DNA from: SZUA-430 sp034440355
Lineage (GTDB): Bacteria > Pseudomonadota > Alphaproteobacteria > Micropepsales > Micropepsaceae
Direction: 5' to 3'
Length of the DNA stretch: 64,000 nt
NCBI GenBank assembly: GCA_034440355.1
Contig: JAWXBY010000166.1
Coordinates: 40,310 to 104,309, forward strand
This document shows positions 1 through 8,664 of the stretch, piece after piece. The notes beneath the pieces were generated by a model. That model worked only from the letters and a program-made list of their open reading frames with translations. It was not told the DNA's origin and did not search any database. Every line of letters begins with the position of its first letter. Within the stretch, counting starts at the first letter, position 1. The translations under genes and the position numbers were made by a program.

Positions 1-204
1 GTCTTCGCCGACGCCGACGCGCAGCGGCCCGAACACATGGTCGAGTTCTGGAAGGCGTTGGGCGGTGGCCAGCGCGACGCAGGGCTCGACGGCTCACTGC
101 GGCCGCCGCATCAGTTCGCGATCGTGCCGGGCGCCATCCACTACACGCTCGCCGTCGATCCGATGTTGCCGGCGATCGTCGAGCGGTTTCTTGGGACCGC
201 ATAG
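1..204 (+). CDS. alpha/beta hydrolase, C-terminal fragment (5' end outside window)
   Basis: Frame 1 is open from the first base to a TAG at 202-204, giving 67 residues. The segment around residues 13-24 (MVEFWKALGGGQ) and the later VPGAIHYTL with a following P..A.VERFL helix match the C-terminal end of alpha/beta hydrolases. In this family the His of a G-x-x-H-Y motif is the catalytic base, so the His of AIHY is its likely equivalent. The nucleophile and acid lie upstream of the window, so substrate and enzyme class cannot be read. The frame could also belong to a proline iminopeptidase-like or lactonase-like member of the same fold. Confidence 0.75.
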   Translation, partial: VFADADAQRPEHMVEFWKALGGGQRDAGLDGSLRPPHQFAIVPGAIHYTLAVDPMLPAIVERFLGTA

Positions 205-224
205 AGAGCGCGAGCGCGACGCTT

Positions 225-584
<360 letters not shown>

Positions 585-669
585 GGCTGACGTTCCGTTC
601 GCGTGTTCGGTTGACGATAGCTGCATCTCGCATCGTGCGTCCACAGCCTGTATGGTCGATGCCGTCTAC

Positions 670-1161
670 ATGAGGAGAGCCGCCTTGATCGACGTCGTTC
701 TGCGCGCGTGCGCTTTGGTCCTTTGCGTTGTGGCTCTGGCCTCTTGCGAGCAAGCCGCGACGGCTTCGGGCGTTCGGCAGGTCGTGTCGACGACGTCGTT
801 TGGGATGTGCGTCGGCTATTGCTCGACGCGGCTTGAGATTTCGGAGGCGGGCGCGGTGCTGGTGCGCTCGTCGCGCGGCGGGCGCGGCGCGCAGGAACTG
901 CCCGAGCAGCGGTTCACGCAGACTTTGACGCCGGCCGAATGGGGTGAGATCGCGCGGCTGGCGGAGGCGGCGAAGCTCGACGGGTTGCCGGCCGTCATCG
1001 GCTGTCCCGATTGCGCGGATGGCGGCGCGGAGTCGCTGACCATCGTCAAGGCCTCCGGCGAGAAGGCGATTTCGTTCGAGCACGGTGCTGCGATCGAACA
1101 GGCGCAGCCGCTGCTCGAGCGCGTGCGCGCGCTTCGGACGGCGCTGATGCCGAAGGAATAG
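670..1161 (+). CDS. putative lipoprotein of unknown function
   Basis: A 163-residue protein whose N-terminus (two Arg, a hydrophobic stretch, then VALASC) is a lipoprotein signal with lipobox Cys near residue 26. The mature part has a C-x3-C pair (MCVGYCS) and another in GCPDCA, and ends in an amphipathic helix. The overall pattern recalls small bacterial proteins of the DUF6438 kind, but I am not certain. Start choice is ambiguous: ATG at 670 gives a charged n-region but has no Shine-Dalgarno sequence, whereas TTG at 685 lies six bases after AGGAG (674-678). Both starts keep the lipobox. Function unknown. Confidence 0.65.
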   Translation: MRRAALIDVVLRACALVLCVVALASCEQAATASGVRQVVSTTSFGMCVGYCSTRLEISEAGAVLVRSSRGGRGAQELPEQRFTQTLTPAEWGEIARLAEAAKLDGLPAVIGCPDCADGGAESLTIVKASGEKAISFEHGAAIEQAQPLLERVRALRTALMPKE

Positions 1162-1170
1162 CGCCGACCC

Positions 1171-2457
1171 TCAAGCGCGCAGGCAGGCCGCGAGCGCTGT
1201 GCGATAGGCGGCCAGCACCGGGGCGATGAGGTCGCCGGATGTGCATCGGAGGTCGTCGGCCGCGGTGTGGAAGTAGCGGTGGTAGCCGTACTCGCCGATG
1301 GCGGAGGGATATTTGGCGTCGATGACGTTGACGATTTCGCCGGCGGCCGTCGTTTTGTCGGCGATGTAGACGTCTTGCAGGCCGCTTTGGCCTTTGAAGG
1401 CGCGGCGCAGGCGCTCGATTTGATCCGGGGTGGCGACCATCGCGCGCCCGGCGTCGGCGCTGGAGAGGGGGCGCGGTGTCGGGCCGATGTCGTGCCAGTC
1501 GCGCGCGGCCAGGCATGCGCCGATGTGCATCCAGAGCTTCGTGCGTTCGGGTTTGGGCGCCTTGTCCGACAGATAGTGTTCGCCGCCGAGATAGACGTAT
1601 TCGTGGCCGCTGGTGGCGACGAGTTCGAGATTCACTTGGTGCTTCGCCGACGCCAGCCAGTGCGCGAGGGCGAGCCAGACGGCTAAGCCCGATCCGCGTT
1701 CGGCGACGCAGTCGAACCAGCCCGAACGCGGCGTCGAGAGGATGAACGTCTTCGCCGCCTTGCGGTCGCGGCGGGCGATCAGGTTGTAGGCCGGACGCTT
1801 GCCGCCGCGGCCGTCGACGGTGAGCGTTGCGCTCGATCCGCTGGCGGCGGCTGCGAGGAAGGGTGCGGCGTCCTTCGGTGCGAGGATGGCGACCGGGCGG
1901 TCGAAGCCCGGTTTATGCGGGGACACGTTGAGGGCGACGGCCTCGCCGCTCGGCCCGTTGGTGATGGCGACGGCGGCGACGGCGCCGCGGCCAAATGCGT
2001 CGGCGACCGGCTTTGCGATTTGGCCGATGCCGCCCCAACGCGTGTAGGGCAGATCCAAGATGGCGATGGCGCCTTCCATGTCGCCGTCGCGATCCGGACG
2101 GCGCAAGGGTCCGGTCATGCCGCTCGGTCCCGTTGGGCTGACGAGTGCTTGCGGGATCACCGTGGCGCGCGCTTCGCCGCTCACCAGCGTCGCGGTGGCA
2201 GGGTCGAAGTATGGGACTTCGAAGGATTGCCGCTCGCAGGCGTAGCCCGCGCGGGTGAGTTCGGCCTCCAGCCACGCGCCGCACGCTTCGTCGCCGGGCC
2301 CGCCGGATGCTTTGCCGCCGAACGCGGCGTAGCGCTCCACGACGGATTGCAGCCAGGCTGCGTCGTGTGCTTTCGGCCGCGTGGCCGCGGAGGCCGCGCC
2401 GCTTGCCGCGGCGGCGATCACACCGGAGGTCAAAATGGTTCGGCGCGATGGCCGCAT
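1171..2457 (-). CDS. exported M28-like peptidase-fold protein with PA-type insert
   Basis: A 428-residue protein starting with a twin-arginine signal (RPSRRTILTSG, then an Ala-rich core), so probably exported folded. The middle region resembles a PA domain. The second half has the M28 layout: ERGSGLAVWLALAHWL where M28 enzymes have a metal-binding Asp helix, GHEYVYLGGEHYL at the Glu pair, and YFHTAADDL at the terminal His. The usual first ligand motif H-x-D is replaced by a TPRSGWF segment, so zinc binding may be altered or lost. The start at 2457 has GGGAG upstream; the frame extends further but without a better start. It is divergent from the serine hydrolase gene at 2510. Confidence 0.7.
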   Translation of the reverse strand: MRPSRRTILTSGVIAAAASGAASAATRPKAHDAAWLQSVVERYAAFGGKASGGPGDEACGAWLEAELTRAGYACERQSFEVPYFDPATATLVSGEARATVIPQALVSPTGPSGMTGPLRRPDRDGDMEGAIAILDLPYTRWGGIGQIAKPVADAFGRGAVAAVAITNGPSGEAVALNVSPHKPGFDRPVAILAPKDAAPFLAAAASGSSATLTVDGRGGKRPAYNLIARRDRKAAKTFILSTPRSGWFDCVAERGSGLAVWLALAHWLASAKHQVNLELVATSGHEYVYLGGEHYLSDKAPKPERTKLWMHIGACLAARDWHDIGPTPRPLSSADAGRAMVATPDQIERLRRAFKGQSGLQDVYIADKTTAAGEIVNVIDAKYPSAIGEYGYHRYFHTAADDLRCTSGDLIAPVLAAYRTALAACLRA

Positions 2458-2509
2458 GAGGTTCTCCCGTTGTACGCTCTCGCCGGTCGTATCGTAGCAG
2501 GAGCCGCGC

Positions 2510-3526
2510 ATGACGTTTATCCTTTCTCGCCGAGGCCTGTTGGCCGGTGCCGCCGCTTTTGCCGTCGCGCCTGCGTTCGCCGCGCTTTCAAGCGCGATGC
2601 AGGATGTGTTGGACTATGTGGGGGGCCAGAAGACCACGGGCTTCATCGTCGTGCGCGACCGCGCGACGCTGGTCGAGAAGAACTGGCCGCTGCCGGCCGA
2701 CGCCGCGCCGTTTCGCGGCAACTTCAGCTACGGGACGACGCCGGACGGTGCGCTGCTCGAGGACGTCGCTTCGCAGCAGAAGAGTTTCGTCGCGATGCTC
2801 GCCGCCATCGCCGTCGACAAAGGCTTGCTGGACGTCGAGAAGCCGGTCTCGGATTACATCGGCGCGGGATGGTCGAAGGCGGCGGCCGAGCAGGAGCGCG
2901 CGATCCTCGTGATCCATCTTTTGACGATGAGTTCGGGGTTGAGCGAGGGGCTTGCCTATGTTGCGCCGGCGGACTCGGTCTTCTTCTACAACACGCCGGC
3001 CTATGCGGTGACGAAGCGCGTGCTGGCGGCGGCTGCCAAGCAGACGCTGGAGACGATGACGCAGGATTGGCTGACGGCGCCGGCGGGGATGACGAACACC
3101 GCATGGCGTAAGCGTCCCGCGGTGTTCGCCGATGTGGGCAATCCGACGGGGCTCGTCACCTGCCCGCGCGACGTCGCGGCGTTCGGGCAGCTTGTGCTGG
3201 ATGGCGGCCGCGCGGCCGGTGGTGCGCGCGTCGTTTCGGAGGCGGCGTTGGCGGCGTTGTTTGCGCGCTCGAAGACCAATCCCGCTTACGGCCGATTGTG
3301 GTGGTTGAACGGCGCCGCGTACTCGCTGCGTCCGCCTGGGAAACGGGCGGAGGGCTCGCTCCTTCCGGCGGCGCCGGACGATCTTGTGGCCGCGCTGGGT
3401 GCGCTCGACCGCAAGCTCTATGTCGTGCCGAGCTTGAAGCTCGTCGTCGTGCGCATGGGCCAGGCCGCGCCGGACAAAGACTTCGATCAGCAGCTTTGGA
3501 TCAGACTGATGAAGGCGCTGGCCTAG
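2510..3526 (+). CDS. exported serine hydrolase, beta-lactamase/penicillin-binding fold
   Basis: 338 residues with a Tat-like leader (LSRRGLLAGAAAFAVAPAFA). The class C beta-lactamase/EstB fold is indicated by SQQK at residues 88-91 (nucleophile Ser and Lys), the LLTMSSGL segment that follows it in this family, and FFYNTPAY where the Tyr-x-Asn motif usually sits (here Y160-N161-T). Late residues resemble the domain end. Such proteins act as esterases, D-aminopeptidases or amidases in the periplasm; the substrate cannot be inferred. AGGAG at 2499-2503 supports the ATG at 2510. Its stop overlaps the stop of the convergent GH1 gene by a few bases. Confidence 0.8.
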   Translation: MTFILSRRGLLAGAAAFAVAPAFAALSSAMQDVLDYVGGQKTTGFIVVRDRATLVEKNWPLPADAAPFRGNFSYGTTPDGALLEDVASQQKSFVAMLAAIAVDKGLLDVEKPVSDYIGAGWSKAAAEQERAILVIHLLTMSSGLSEGLAYVAPADSVFFYNTPAYAVTKRVLAAAAKQTLETMTQDWLTAPAGMTNTAWRKRPAVFADVGNPTGLVTCPRDVAAFGQLVLDGGRAAGGARVVSEAALAALFARSKTNPAYGRLWWLNGAAYSLRPPGKRAEGSLLPAAPDDLVAALGALDRKLYVVPSLKLVVVRMGQAAPDKDFDQQLWIRLMKALA

Positions 3527-4833
3527 CGTCCGTTCGCGCGTGCGATGCGGCCCAGGTGGCGAGCGCTAGGTTTGAGCGTGCGCTTGAAGGTTTTGAGGTC
3601 GACGGCGACCAGGCCGAAATGCTTGCTGAAGCCCGAGGTCCATTCAAAATTGTCGAGCAGCGACCAGTAGAGGTAGCTGTGTACGAGGATGCCTTCGGCC
3701 AGGCATTCCTTCAGGCTGGTCAGAGCTTGGTCGATGAACGCGATGCGGCGGGTGTCGTCGTTCGTTGCGATGCCGCTTTCGGTGACGTAGATGGGTTTGC
3801 CGATCGTCTTGTGGGCCCAGCGGATCGTGGCGCCCAGCGCCTGCGGATAGAATTCGTAACCGGCGTCGGTGAGTTCGGCGCCCTTGGGCGGGGACACCAT
3901 GCCGTTCTCATCCACCCAGAAGCGCGTGTAGGTTTGGACGCCGATGAAGTCGGCGTGGGTGCGCGCGACGTTGACCCAATCGCCGTAGAGGCGGTCGCGC
4001 CACTTGTCGACGTTGGATGGCGCGCCTGTGGTCTGGATGTCCTGCGTCGTCAGCGTGAGGCCGACGGGGAGATTGGGCTGTGCCGCCTTCATCGCGGCGT
4101 AGCCTTTGCGGTGCGCCTCTTGCAGCAGCGGCGTCGTGACGTCGGGGTCGGAGAAGGCGAGGCTTTTGAATTTCGGTGAGCCGGTCGCTGCGGCGGCGGC
4201 TTTCATCATCGCTTGGGCGGCGGGATTTTCGCCGGCGTTCGGCGCGAGGAGGCGGACCAGGTATTGGATGTTGGCTTCGTTGAAGGTGGTGGCGAGGTGC
4301 ATCAACGGCCCTAAGCGCTCCGTCGTCTTGGCGCAGTAGCGGGCGAAGAGGTCGGGCGCGTCGGGTTCGTCGAAGCCGCCGCGGGCGGCGAACCAGATCG
4401 GGGTCGTGAAGTGGTTGAACGTCACGACGGGTTTCAGGCCGTGCGCGCGGCAGGTCTCAAGCACCTTCGCGTAGTGATCGAGTTCGGCGTTCGAGAATTG
4501 GCCTTCGCTGGGTTCGACGCGCGACCATTCGATGCCGAGGCGGTAGCAGTTGAAACCGAGCCTTGCCGCGATCGCGATGTCTTCGGCGTAACGGTGATAG
4601 CTGTCGCAGGCGTCGCCGGACCGTTCCTTGAACAGCGTCGGCTTCACGTTCTCGCGGATCCAGGCGTCGTTGTTGGTGTTGTTGCCTTCGCTTTGGTGCG
4701 CCGAGATCGCCGTGCCCCAGAGGAAATTCTTGGGAAAGCGGGCGGCGCTGGCCGGGCCGGCCGCGGCGCGGCTTGCGGCGCCAAGGCTCAGAGCCGTACC
4801 GGCGGCAATGACGCTACGACGGGAAATTTCCAT
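3523..4833 (-). CDS. glycoside hydrolase family 1 (beta-glucosidase-like), Tat-exported
   Basis: 436 residues. The N-terminus MEISRRSVIAAGTALSLGA is a Tat signal, and the mature domain starts with FPKNFLWGTAISAHQSEG, the classic GH1 opening. TFNEANIQ carries the acid/base Glu (the NEP motif appears as NEA) and YVTESGIAT carries the nucleophile Glu (TENG appears as TESG). The length matches one TIM-barrel domain. GH1 enzymes hydrolyse beta-glycosides with retention; the sugar is not predictable here. The frame is open further upstream, but the signal peptide fixes the start at 4833. Export of a GH1 by the Tat route is less common than the cytosolic form. Confidence 0.88.
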   Translation of the reverse strand: MEISRRSVIAAGTALSLGAASRAAAGPASAARFPKNFLWGTAISAHQSEGNNTNNDAWIRENVKPTLFKERSGDACDSYHRYAEDIAIAARLGFNCYRLGIEWSRVEPSEGQFSNAELDHYAKVLETCRAHGLKPVVTFNHFTTPIWFAARGGFDEPDAPDLFARYCAKTTERLGPLMHLATTFNEANIQYLVRLLAPNAGENPAAQAMMKAAAAATGSPKFKSLAFSDPDVTTPLLQEAHRKGYAAMKAAQPNLPVGLTLTTQDIQTTGAPSNVDKWRDRLYGDWVNVARTHADFIGVQTYTRFWVDENGMVSPPKGAELTDAGYEFYPQALGATIRWAHKTIGKPIYVTESGIATNDDTRRIAFIDQALTSLKECLAEGILVHSYLYWSLLDNFEWTSGFSKHFGLVAVDLKTFKRTLKPSARHLGRIARANGR

Positions 4834-4930
4834 GAAACGCCATCCGGTGGGAATTGAGCCTGGGCCAACCGTTGAATAACGCGCGACCAAATTTGGGGCA
4901 ATATCCGGGGGTCGCGCGTGGTCCCTCACC

Positions 4931-4944
4931 TTGATCTACATCAC
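4931..4944 (+). promoter_or_regulatory. FNR/FixK/ANR-type operator
   Basis: TTGATCTACATCAC matches the FNR/FixK consensus TTGAT-N4-ATCAA at all defined positions except the last. It ends 56 bases before the ATG of the Met/His-rich lipoprotein gene, a suitable distance for an activating site. No regulator of this family lies in the window. Confidence 0.55.
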
Positions 4945-5000
4945 GGCCGCCTTGCGCGGGACGAGCCATCATCATCATCCAGAAGGAAAGGATCAGACGC

Positions 5001-5453
5001 ATGATCAACGATAGACAACGCGCTTCGTCGCGCTTGCTCGCAACGGCTGCGGTGGCGGTCGCGTTGTCCGGCTGCGCGATGCACAAGGGCGACGGCGGCA
5101 TGCAGATGGGCGCCATGGGCAAAGGCCCGATGCATCAGATGATGGAGGAAATGGGCTGTGCGCATCCGCCATCGGGCATGGCGGCCATGGAGAAGCTGAC
5201 GGCAACGGAAAAGCAGGCGCACATGAAGGCGCACATGCAGGAATGCAAAGCGAAGCTGCGCCGGCAAGCGACCGAGGAAGCCATGGCCAAGATCGACACC
5301 TGCGTTGAGCAACGCACGAGCGGCAAGCATCACGGCAGACACATGAGCAAGACCAAGTTGCGCGAGATGATGATCGCGGATGTGCGCGCCTGCGCGAGTC
5401 AGGAGAAGGCGGCGACGCCATCCGATCCGAAGAGCCACGACGGTCACCACTGA
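5001..5453 (+). CDS. Met/His/Cys-rich lipoprotein, possible metal-binding
   Basis: 150 residues. The leader ends AVALSGC, a lipobox with Cys at about residue 25. The mature protein is dominated by Met, His and charged residues (MHKGDGGMQMGAMGKGPMHQ, later HHGRHMSK and a terminal HDGHH), with Cys in EEMGCAHPP, MQECKAK, IDTCVEQ and VRACAS. This composition suits copper or other soft-metal binding in the periplasm, which is an inference, as no named family is recognised. AAGGA upstream supports the start. The FNR-type box at 4931 suggests expression under low oxygen. The gene abuts dinB back to back: its TGA is directly followed by the reverse-strand stop. Confidence 0.75.
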   Translation: MINDRQRASSRLLATAAVAVALSGCAMHKGDGGMQMGAMGKGPMHQMMEEMGCAHPPSGMAAMEKLTATEKQAHMKAHMQECKAKLRRQATEEAMAKIDTCVEQRTSGKHHGRHMSKTKLREMMIADVRACASQEKAATPSDPKSHDGHH

Positions 5454-6695
5454 TCAAAGGTCCTTCTCGGCGAGGCTGCGGAAATCGTCGGGAACGGAGC
5501 GCGGCCTGCCGAGCGCGGTCGATGCGTAGAAGATCACCTCCCAGCCGAAGCGGTCGCGGATGGCGTCGATGGCGCGGTCGGCGCGCGTGAGCGCCAGGCC
5601 TTTGCGCGTTCCGGGACGGCGGCCATCGTCGGCGAGGCCGAGCGGCAACTCCAATTGCAGGAGCGAGTCGCCTAATTGCGAAGCGGAGATCGCCAGCAGC
5701 GAGATCGTCTTCTCCTCAGGGTGATCGAGGAGCACGCCACGCACCAGATCGACGGCGATTTCATGCAGCGCGGTGGTCGCCGAAATCGGTGCGGGCAGCG
5801 TGATCGCGCGGGTGACCGACCTTAGATCGGCGAAGCGCACGCGCACGGTAACCGTCCGGCACGGGCGGTCCTTGGCGCGAAGGCGGCCGGCGATCCGTTC
5901 GGCGAGATGCTGCAGCACAGGCCGATAGACGTGCTCAGCCGCCGGTCTGCGACCGAGCGCCGATTGCGCCCCGGCGGAGTGCGCGCGGGTGCGCGTTTGG
6001 ATTTCGCGCGGATCGCGGTTCCAGCTGAGCGCCGTCAGCTTTCGGCCGTTGGCGCGGCCCAGCAGGCACTCCATCGATTGCGGTGCGCTTTGCGCCAACT
6101 CCCCGATTGTCTCGATGCCCGATTGGGCGAGCTTTGCTTTGGTGGCTGGGCCAACACCCCACATCAAGTCGACCGGCAAGCCGTGGAGGAATTCCAGCTC
6201 GACGCTGGGATCGACGATCACCAGTCCGTCGGGCTTGGCGACCTGCGAGGCGATCTTGGCGAGATGCTTCGTGCGCGCCACGCCGATCGAAATCGGCAAG
6301 CCCAGTTCTGCGCGCACGCGCTCGCGGACCCTCGTTGCGATCTCTGCCGGCGCACCGAAGAGCCGCGCGGAGCCGGCGACGTCGGCGAACGCTTCGTCGA
6401 TGGAAATCCGCTCGATGTCAGGCGTGTAGTCGCTCAAGACGCTAATCGCGGCGTCGCCAAGCCGTTGATATTCGCTGAAGTGGCCTTCGACGAAGATGAT
6501 GCCGGGGCAGAGTTCGCGCGCGCGCCGCCCGGGCATGCCGCTTCGAACGCCGAAGGCGCGCGCCTCGTATGATGCCGCAAGCACGACGCCGCCGCCGACC
6601 GCTATGGGCTTGCCGCGCAGCGACGGGTTCAGCAACTGCTCAACCGAAGCGTAGAAGGCATCCAAGTCCGCATGGAGAATTGCGGCGATTTCCAT
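5454..6695 (-). CDS. dinB: DNA polymerase IV (Y-family translesion polymerase)
   Basis: 413 residues. The Y-family palm motifs are clear: HADLDAFYASVEQ near the N-terminus and SIDEAFADV with the catalytic Asp-Glu pair. ARTKHLAKIAS and the helix-hairpin-helix segment LMWGVGPATKAKL follow. The C-terminal little-finger region contains QLELPL, a candidate sliding-clamp-binding peptide. The enzyme bypasses DNA lesions with low fidelity. A perfect GAAC-N7-GAAC sits upstream at 6719-6733, the alphaproteobacterial LexA operator, so the gene should be SOS-induced. It is a single gene, not part of an imuA-imuB-dnaE2 cassette. Start at ATG 6693-6695. Confidence 0.93.
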   Translation of the reverse strand: MEIAAILHADLDAFYASVEQLLNPSLRGKPIAVGGGVVLAASYEARAFGVRSGMPGRRARELCPGIIFVEGHFSEYQRLGDAAISVLSDYTPDIERISIDEAFADVAGSARLFGAPAEIATRVRERVRAELGLPISIGVARTKHLAKIASQVAKPDGLVIVDPSVELEFLHGLPVDLMWGVGPATKAKLAQSGIETIGELAQSAPQSMECLLGRANGRKLTALSWNRDPREIQTRTRAHSAGAQSALGRRPAAEHVYRPVLQHLAERIAGRLRAKDRPCRTVTVRVRFADLRSVTRAITLPAPISATTALHEIAVDLVRGVLLDHPEEKTISLLAISASQLGDSLLQLELPLGLADDGRRPGTRKGLALTRADRAIDAIRDRFGWEVIFYASTALGRPRSVPDDFRSLAEKDL

Positions 6696-6718
6696 TGGAC
6701 GACCGGTCGTGACGTTTA

Positions 6719-6733
6719 GAACATAACGCGAAC
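6719..6733 (-). promoter_or_regulatory. LexA operator (SOS box) of dinB
   Basis: GAAC at 6719-6722 and GAAC at 6730-6733 are separated by seven bases. On the dinB strand this reads GTTC-N7-GTTC, the direct-repeat SOS box of alphaproteobacteria. It lies 24-38 bases upstream of the dinB ATG, where a repressor would block transcription. Confidence 0.75.
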
Positions 6734-6777
6734 ATCACAACGACGTCAACCCAAATGCACGCTACTCTTCAAGGGCG

Positions 6778-7293
6778 TCACCGCTTGCAGCCGTCCGGCA
6801 GAGGGAAGATGGCGCTGAGGTCTTTTCCTTGCGCGCGTGCTTGCGTTTCCGCGCGCGCGTAGGTGTCGTCCATGTTGAGGTCGAAGCAATCGCGGGCGTG
6901 GCCGGTTTCAATTTGATAGAGGCCGATGTCTCTGCCGCCGAGATAGCAGAGACCGTACGTCGTGGGCGCCGTAGCGTCCGCTTGACCGACCTCGCATTTG
7001 ATCGTCTTGCCCTCAACGAACGCACGGAGATTTGCCGTACTTTCCGGGCCGCCTGGTTGGCGCAGGTATTTGTCGTCGCGCGGCGCCACGATTCCTCGCA
7101 GACGGATCGGGCGCGTGTCCGGTATCGCGACGGTGTCGTCGCTGATGACGCTCGCTTGCCCCGTGCGCTCCGTGCTCTGCGGGCTTTCTTTGAGGTTGAG
7201 CCAAACGATGCCAAACAAAGCGAGTGCAAGCGCGGCGAACACCAGGACGCGCATCATGAAGACGGTCAGCCGGCTCGTTTCGCCTGGATTCAT
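6778..7293 (-). CDS. membrane-anchored nuclease-fold (SNase/thermonuclease-like) protein
   Basis: 171 residues. One N-terminal membrane helix (RVLVFAALALALFGIVWLNL) is followed by a small domain with DTRPIRLRGIVAP, VEGKTIKCEV and GRDIGLYQIETGHARDC, which resemble the OB-fold of staphylococcal-nuclease-like proteins. I do not see a complete set of catalytic Asp/Arg residues, so nuclease activity is uncertain. ATG at 7293 overlaps the stop of the upstream acetyltransferase gene in a 4-base ATGA, implying translational coupling. The function of the pair is unknown. A start 13 codons downstream, next to the membrane helix, is also possible. Confidence 0.6.
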   Translation of the reverse strand: MNPGETSRLTVFMMRVLVFAALALALFGIVWLNLKESPQSTERTGQASVISDDTVAIPDTRPIRLRGIVAPRDDKYLRQPGGPESTANLRAFVEGKTIKCEVGQADATAPTTYGLCYLGGRDIGLYQIETGHARDCFDLNMDDTYARAETQARAQGKDLSAIFPLPDGCKR

Positions 7294-7883
7294 GCGGCGT
7301 TGTCGCGGGCCAGCAAGGCTTCGTCCGACATCGGCGTTTGGCTCGCCCACACCTCGCGCGATCGCGTGTAGAGCAGGATTTCGACGTTACCGTTTCCGTC
7401 GGCTGCCGGCTTTGTGGTGCGACCCGACAAGGTCCAGCGCTTTTCTTCGAGCGCGCGGATCGCGGGGATGTTGGTCGACAGCGTCGTTGCGCGCTGAAAT
7501 TTCAGATCCAAGTTCTCAAAGAAATGGCGGTTGACCCGCCATGACGTCTCGTGACGGACGTGCGTCTTGCGTTCGGGGATGTCGCCGATGATGAGGTTGA
7601 TCAGAAACTCCGAGCGCTTCCAATCGATGTAGTTCGACCATATGCCGATCATTTGGCCCCCTTCGCGCCGGAAGATGCCGAGCAGGTGGCTCTCGATCCG
7701 GTCGAACTTGCGCACGTATTTTTTGAAGTCGTCCGCCGTCATCTTCTTCGGGACCGTGTTCAGCATGCGCGCGGTGTTCGGGTCGGCGAGCCACTCGCCC
7801 CAATTGGCTATGTCGTCGTGTTCTTCAAGCGTGCGCACGAGGTAGTTCGGCGTTTCGATCGTGATGCTGATTGGCGCTCTCAT
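7290..7883 (-). CDS. GNAT family N-acetyltransferase (RimJ/RimL-like)
   Basis: 197 residues. The layout (IETPNYLVRTLEEHDD at the start, a central LLGIFRREGGQMIGIWSNYID strand pair, INLIIGDI, then a helix and ATTLSTNIPAIRALEEKRW near the end) is that of RimJ/RimL-type GNAT enzymes, which move an acetyl group from acetyl-CoA to an amine. The CoA-binding R/Q-x-x-G-x-G/A loop is weak, so the substrate is unknown. The ATG at 7883 follows GGGAGAG; the frame is open well upstream but with no homologous residues. It is the first gene of a pair with the downstream membrane nuclease-fold gene (ATGA overlap). Confidence 0.75.
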   Translation of the reverse strand: MRAPISITIETPNYLVRTLEEHDDIANWGEWLADPNTARMLNTVPKKMTADDFKKYVRKFDRIESHLLGIFRREGGQMIGIWSNYIDWKRSEFLINLIIGDIPERKTHVRHETSWRVNRHFFENLDLKFQRATTLSTNIPAIRALEEKRWTLSGRTTKPAADGNGNVEILLYTRSREVWASQTPMSDEALLARDNAA

Positions 7884-8082
7884 GATGTCGTCTCTCCCTC
7901 GGCCGAACGTGAACCCAAAGCACGCCGCGGGATCCAAGATATCAAGCGCCGTCGTCCGCTGTGGCCGAAAGTTCTGTTGCCCACAACTCTTCCTGCCCGC
8001 CTCTGCGTTCGAAACAGGCAATCGCTTCCCTAAATTTTGCCGCGATTGATCGGTACCACCGTGCGGCTTGAGGGATTCTGTC

Positions 8083-8664
8083 ATGCGGCTTGCCGTTTCG
8101 ATCGGTCTGGTGCTGTTCGCCGCGCTCACGTTGCCGGCGTTTGCACAGGACGATGAGGCCAAGGTCCGCGGCGTGATCGCCGCGTGGTATCAGCGCGTCG
8201 GCAAGGTGCCGGCGGACGCGCCTTGGTCGCTGATGGCGCCGGGGGCGATCGAAGGCGGACCGGGCTATGCGGAGATTCCCTATCAACCGCCCGAGCATCG
8301 CAGCCGGGCTGCCTATAACGGGCCGCTGCTCAACAACGAGATGGCCTCGAAGGCGCTGACGTTTGCGTACGACATCGACATGATGAAACTCGATCCCCGC
8401 CTCGCCAAGGTGAGGGTGTGGGAGCGCGGCTATTTTTTTGCGTCGGCGGCGCAGGTCACCTACGAGAATGCCGTGTCCACGATGTTCATCCTGGAGAAGC
8501 AGGACAACGGCGCGTGGCTGATCCTGGCGCACGAGGGCCATTCGGAGGGCATTCCGCCCAACAAGATCACGAAGCCGATGCCGGACTTGCGCGACCTCTA
8601 TTATTCGAAATGCGGCTCGGCGTGCGACCCGGTCGCGGATGCGAAGAAAGCGAAAGAGTTCTAG
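8083..8664 (+). CDS. secreted protein, SnoaL/NTF2-like fold possible
   Basis: 193 residues. A Sec signal (RLAVSIGLVLFAALTLPAFA) precedes QDDEAKVRGVIAAWYQRVG, the type of N-terminal helix seen in NTF2/SnoaL-like proteins, and strands such as KALTFAYDIDMMKLDP, VRVWERGYFF and MFILEKQDNGAWLILAHEGH fit that fold. Two Cys near the C-terminus (KCGSACDP) may form a disulfide. Function unknown. The ATG at 8083 has AGGGA upstream; a TTG five codons earlier would lengthen the n-region only slightly. Its stop overlaps the stop of the convergent amidohydrolase gene. Confidence 0.7.
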   Translation: MRLAVSIGLVLFAALTLPAFAQDDEAKVRGVIAAWYQRVGKVPADAPWSLMAPGAIEGGPGYAEIPYQPPEHRSRAAYNGPLLNNEMASKALTFAYDIDMMKLDPRLAKVRVWERGYFFASAAQVTYENAVSTMFILEKQDNGAWLILAHEGHSEGIPPNKITKPMPDLRDLYYSKCGSACDPVADAKKAKEF

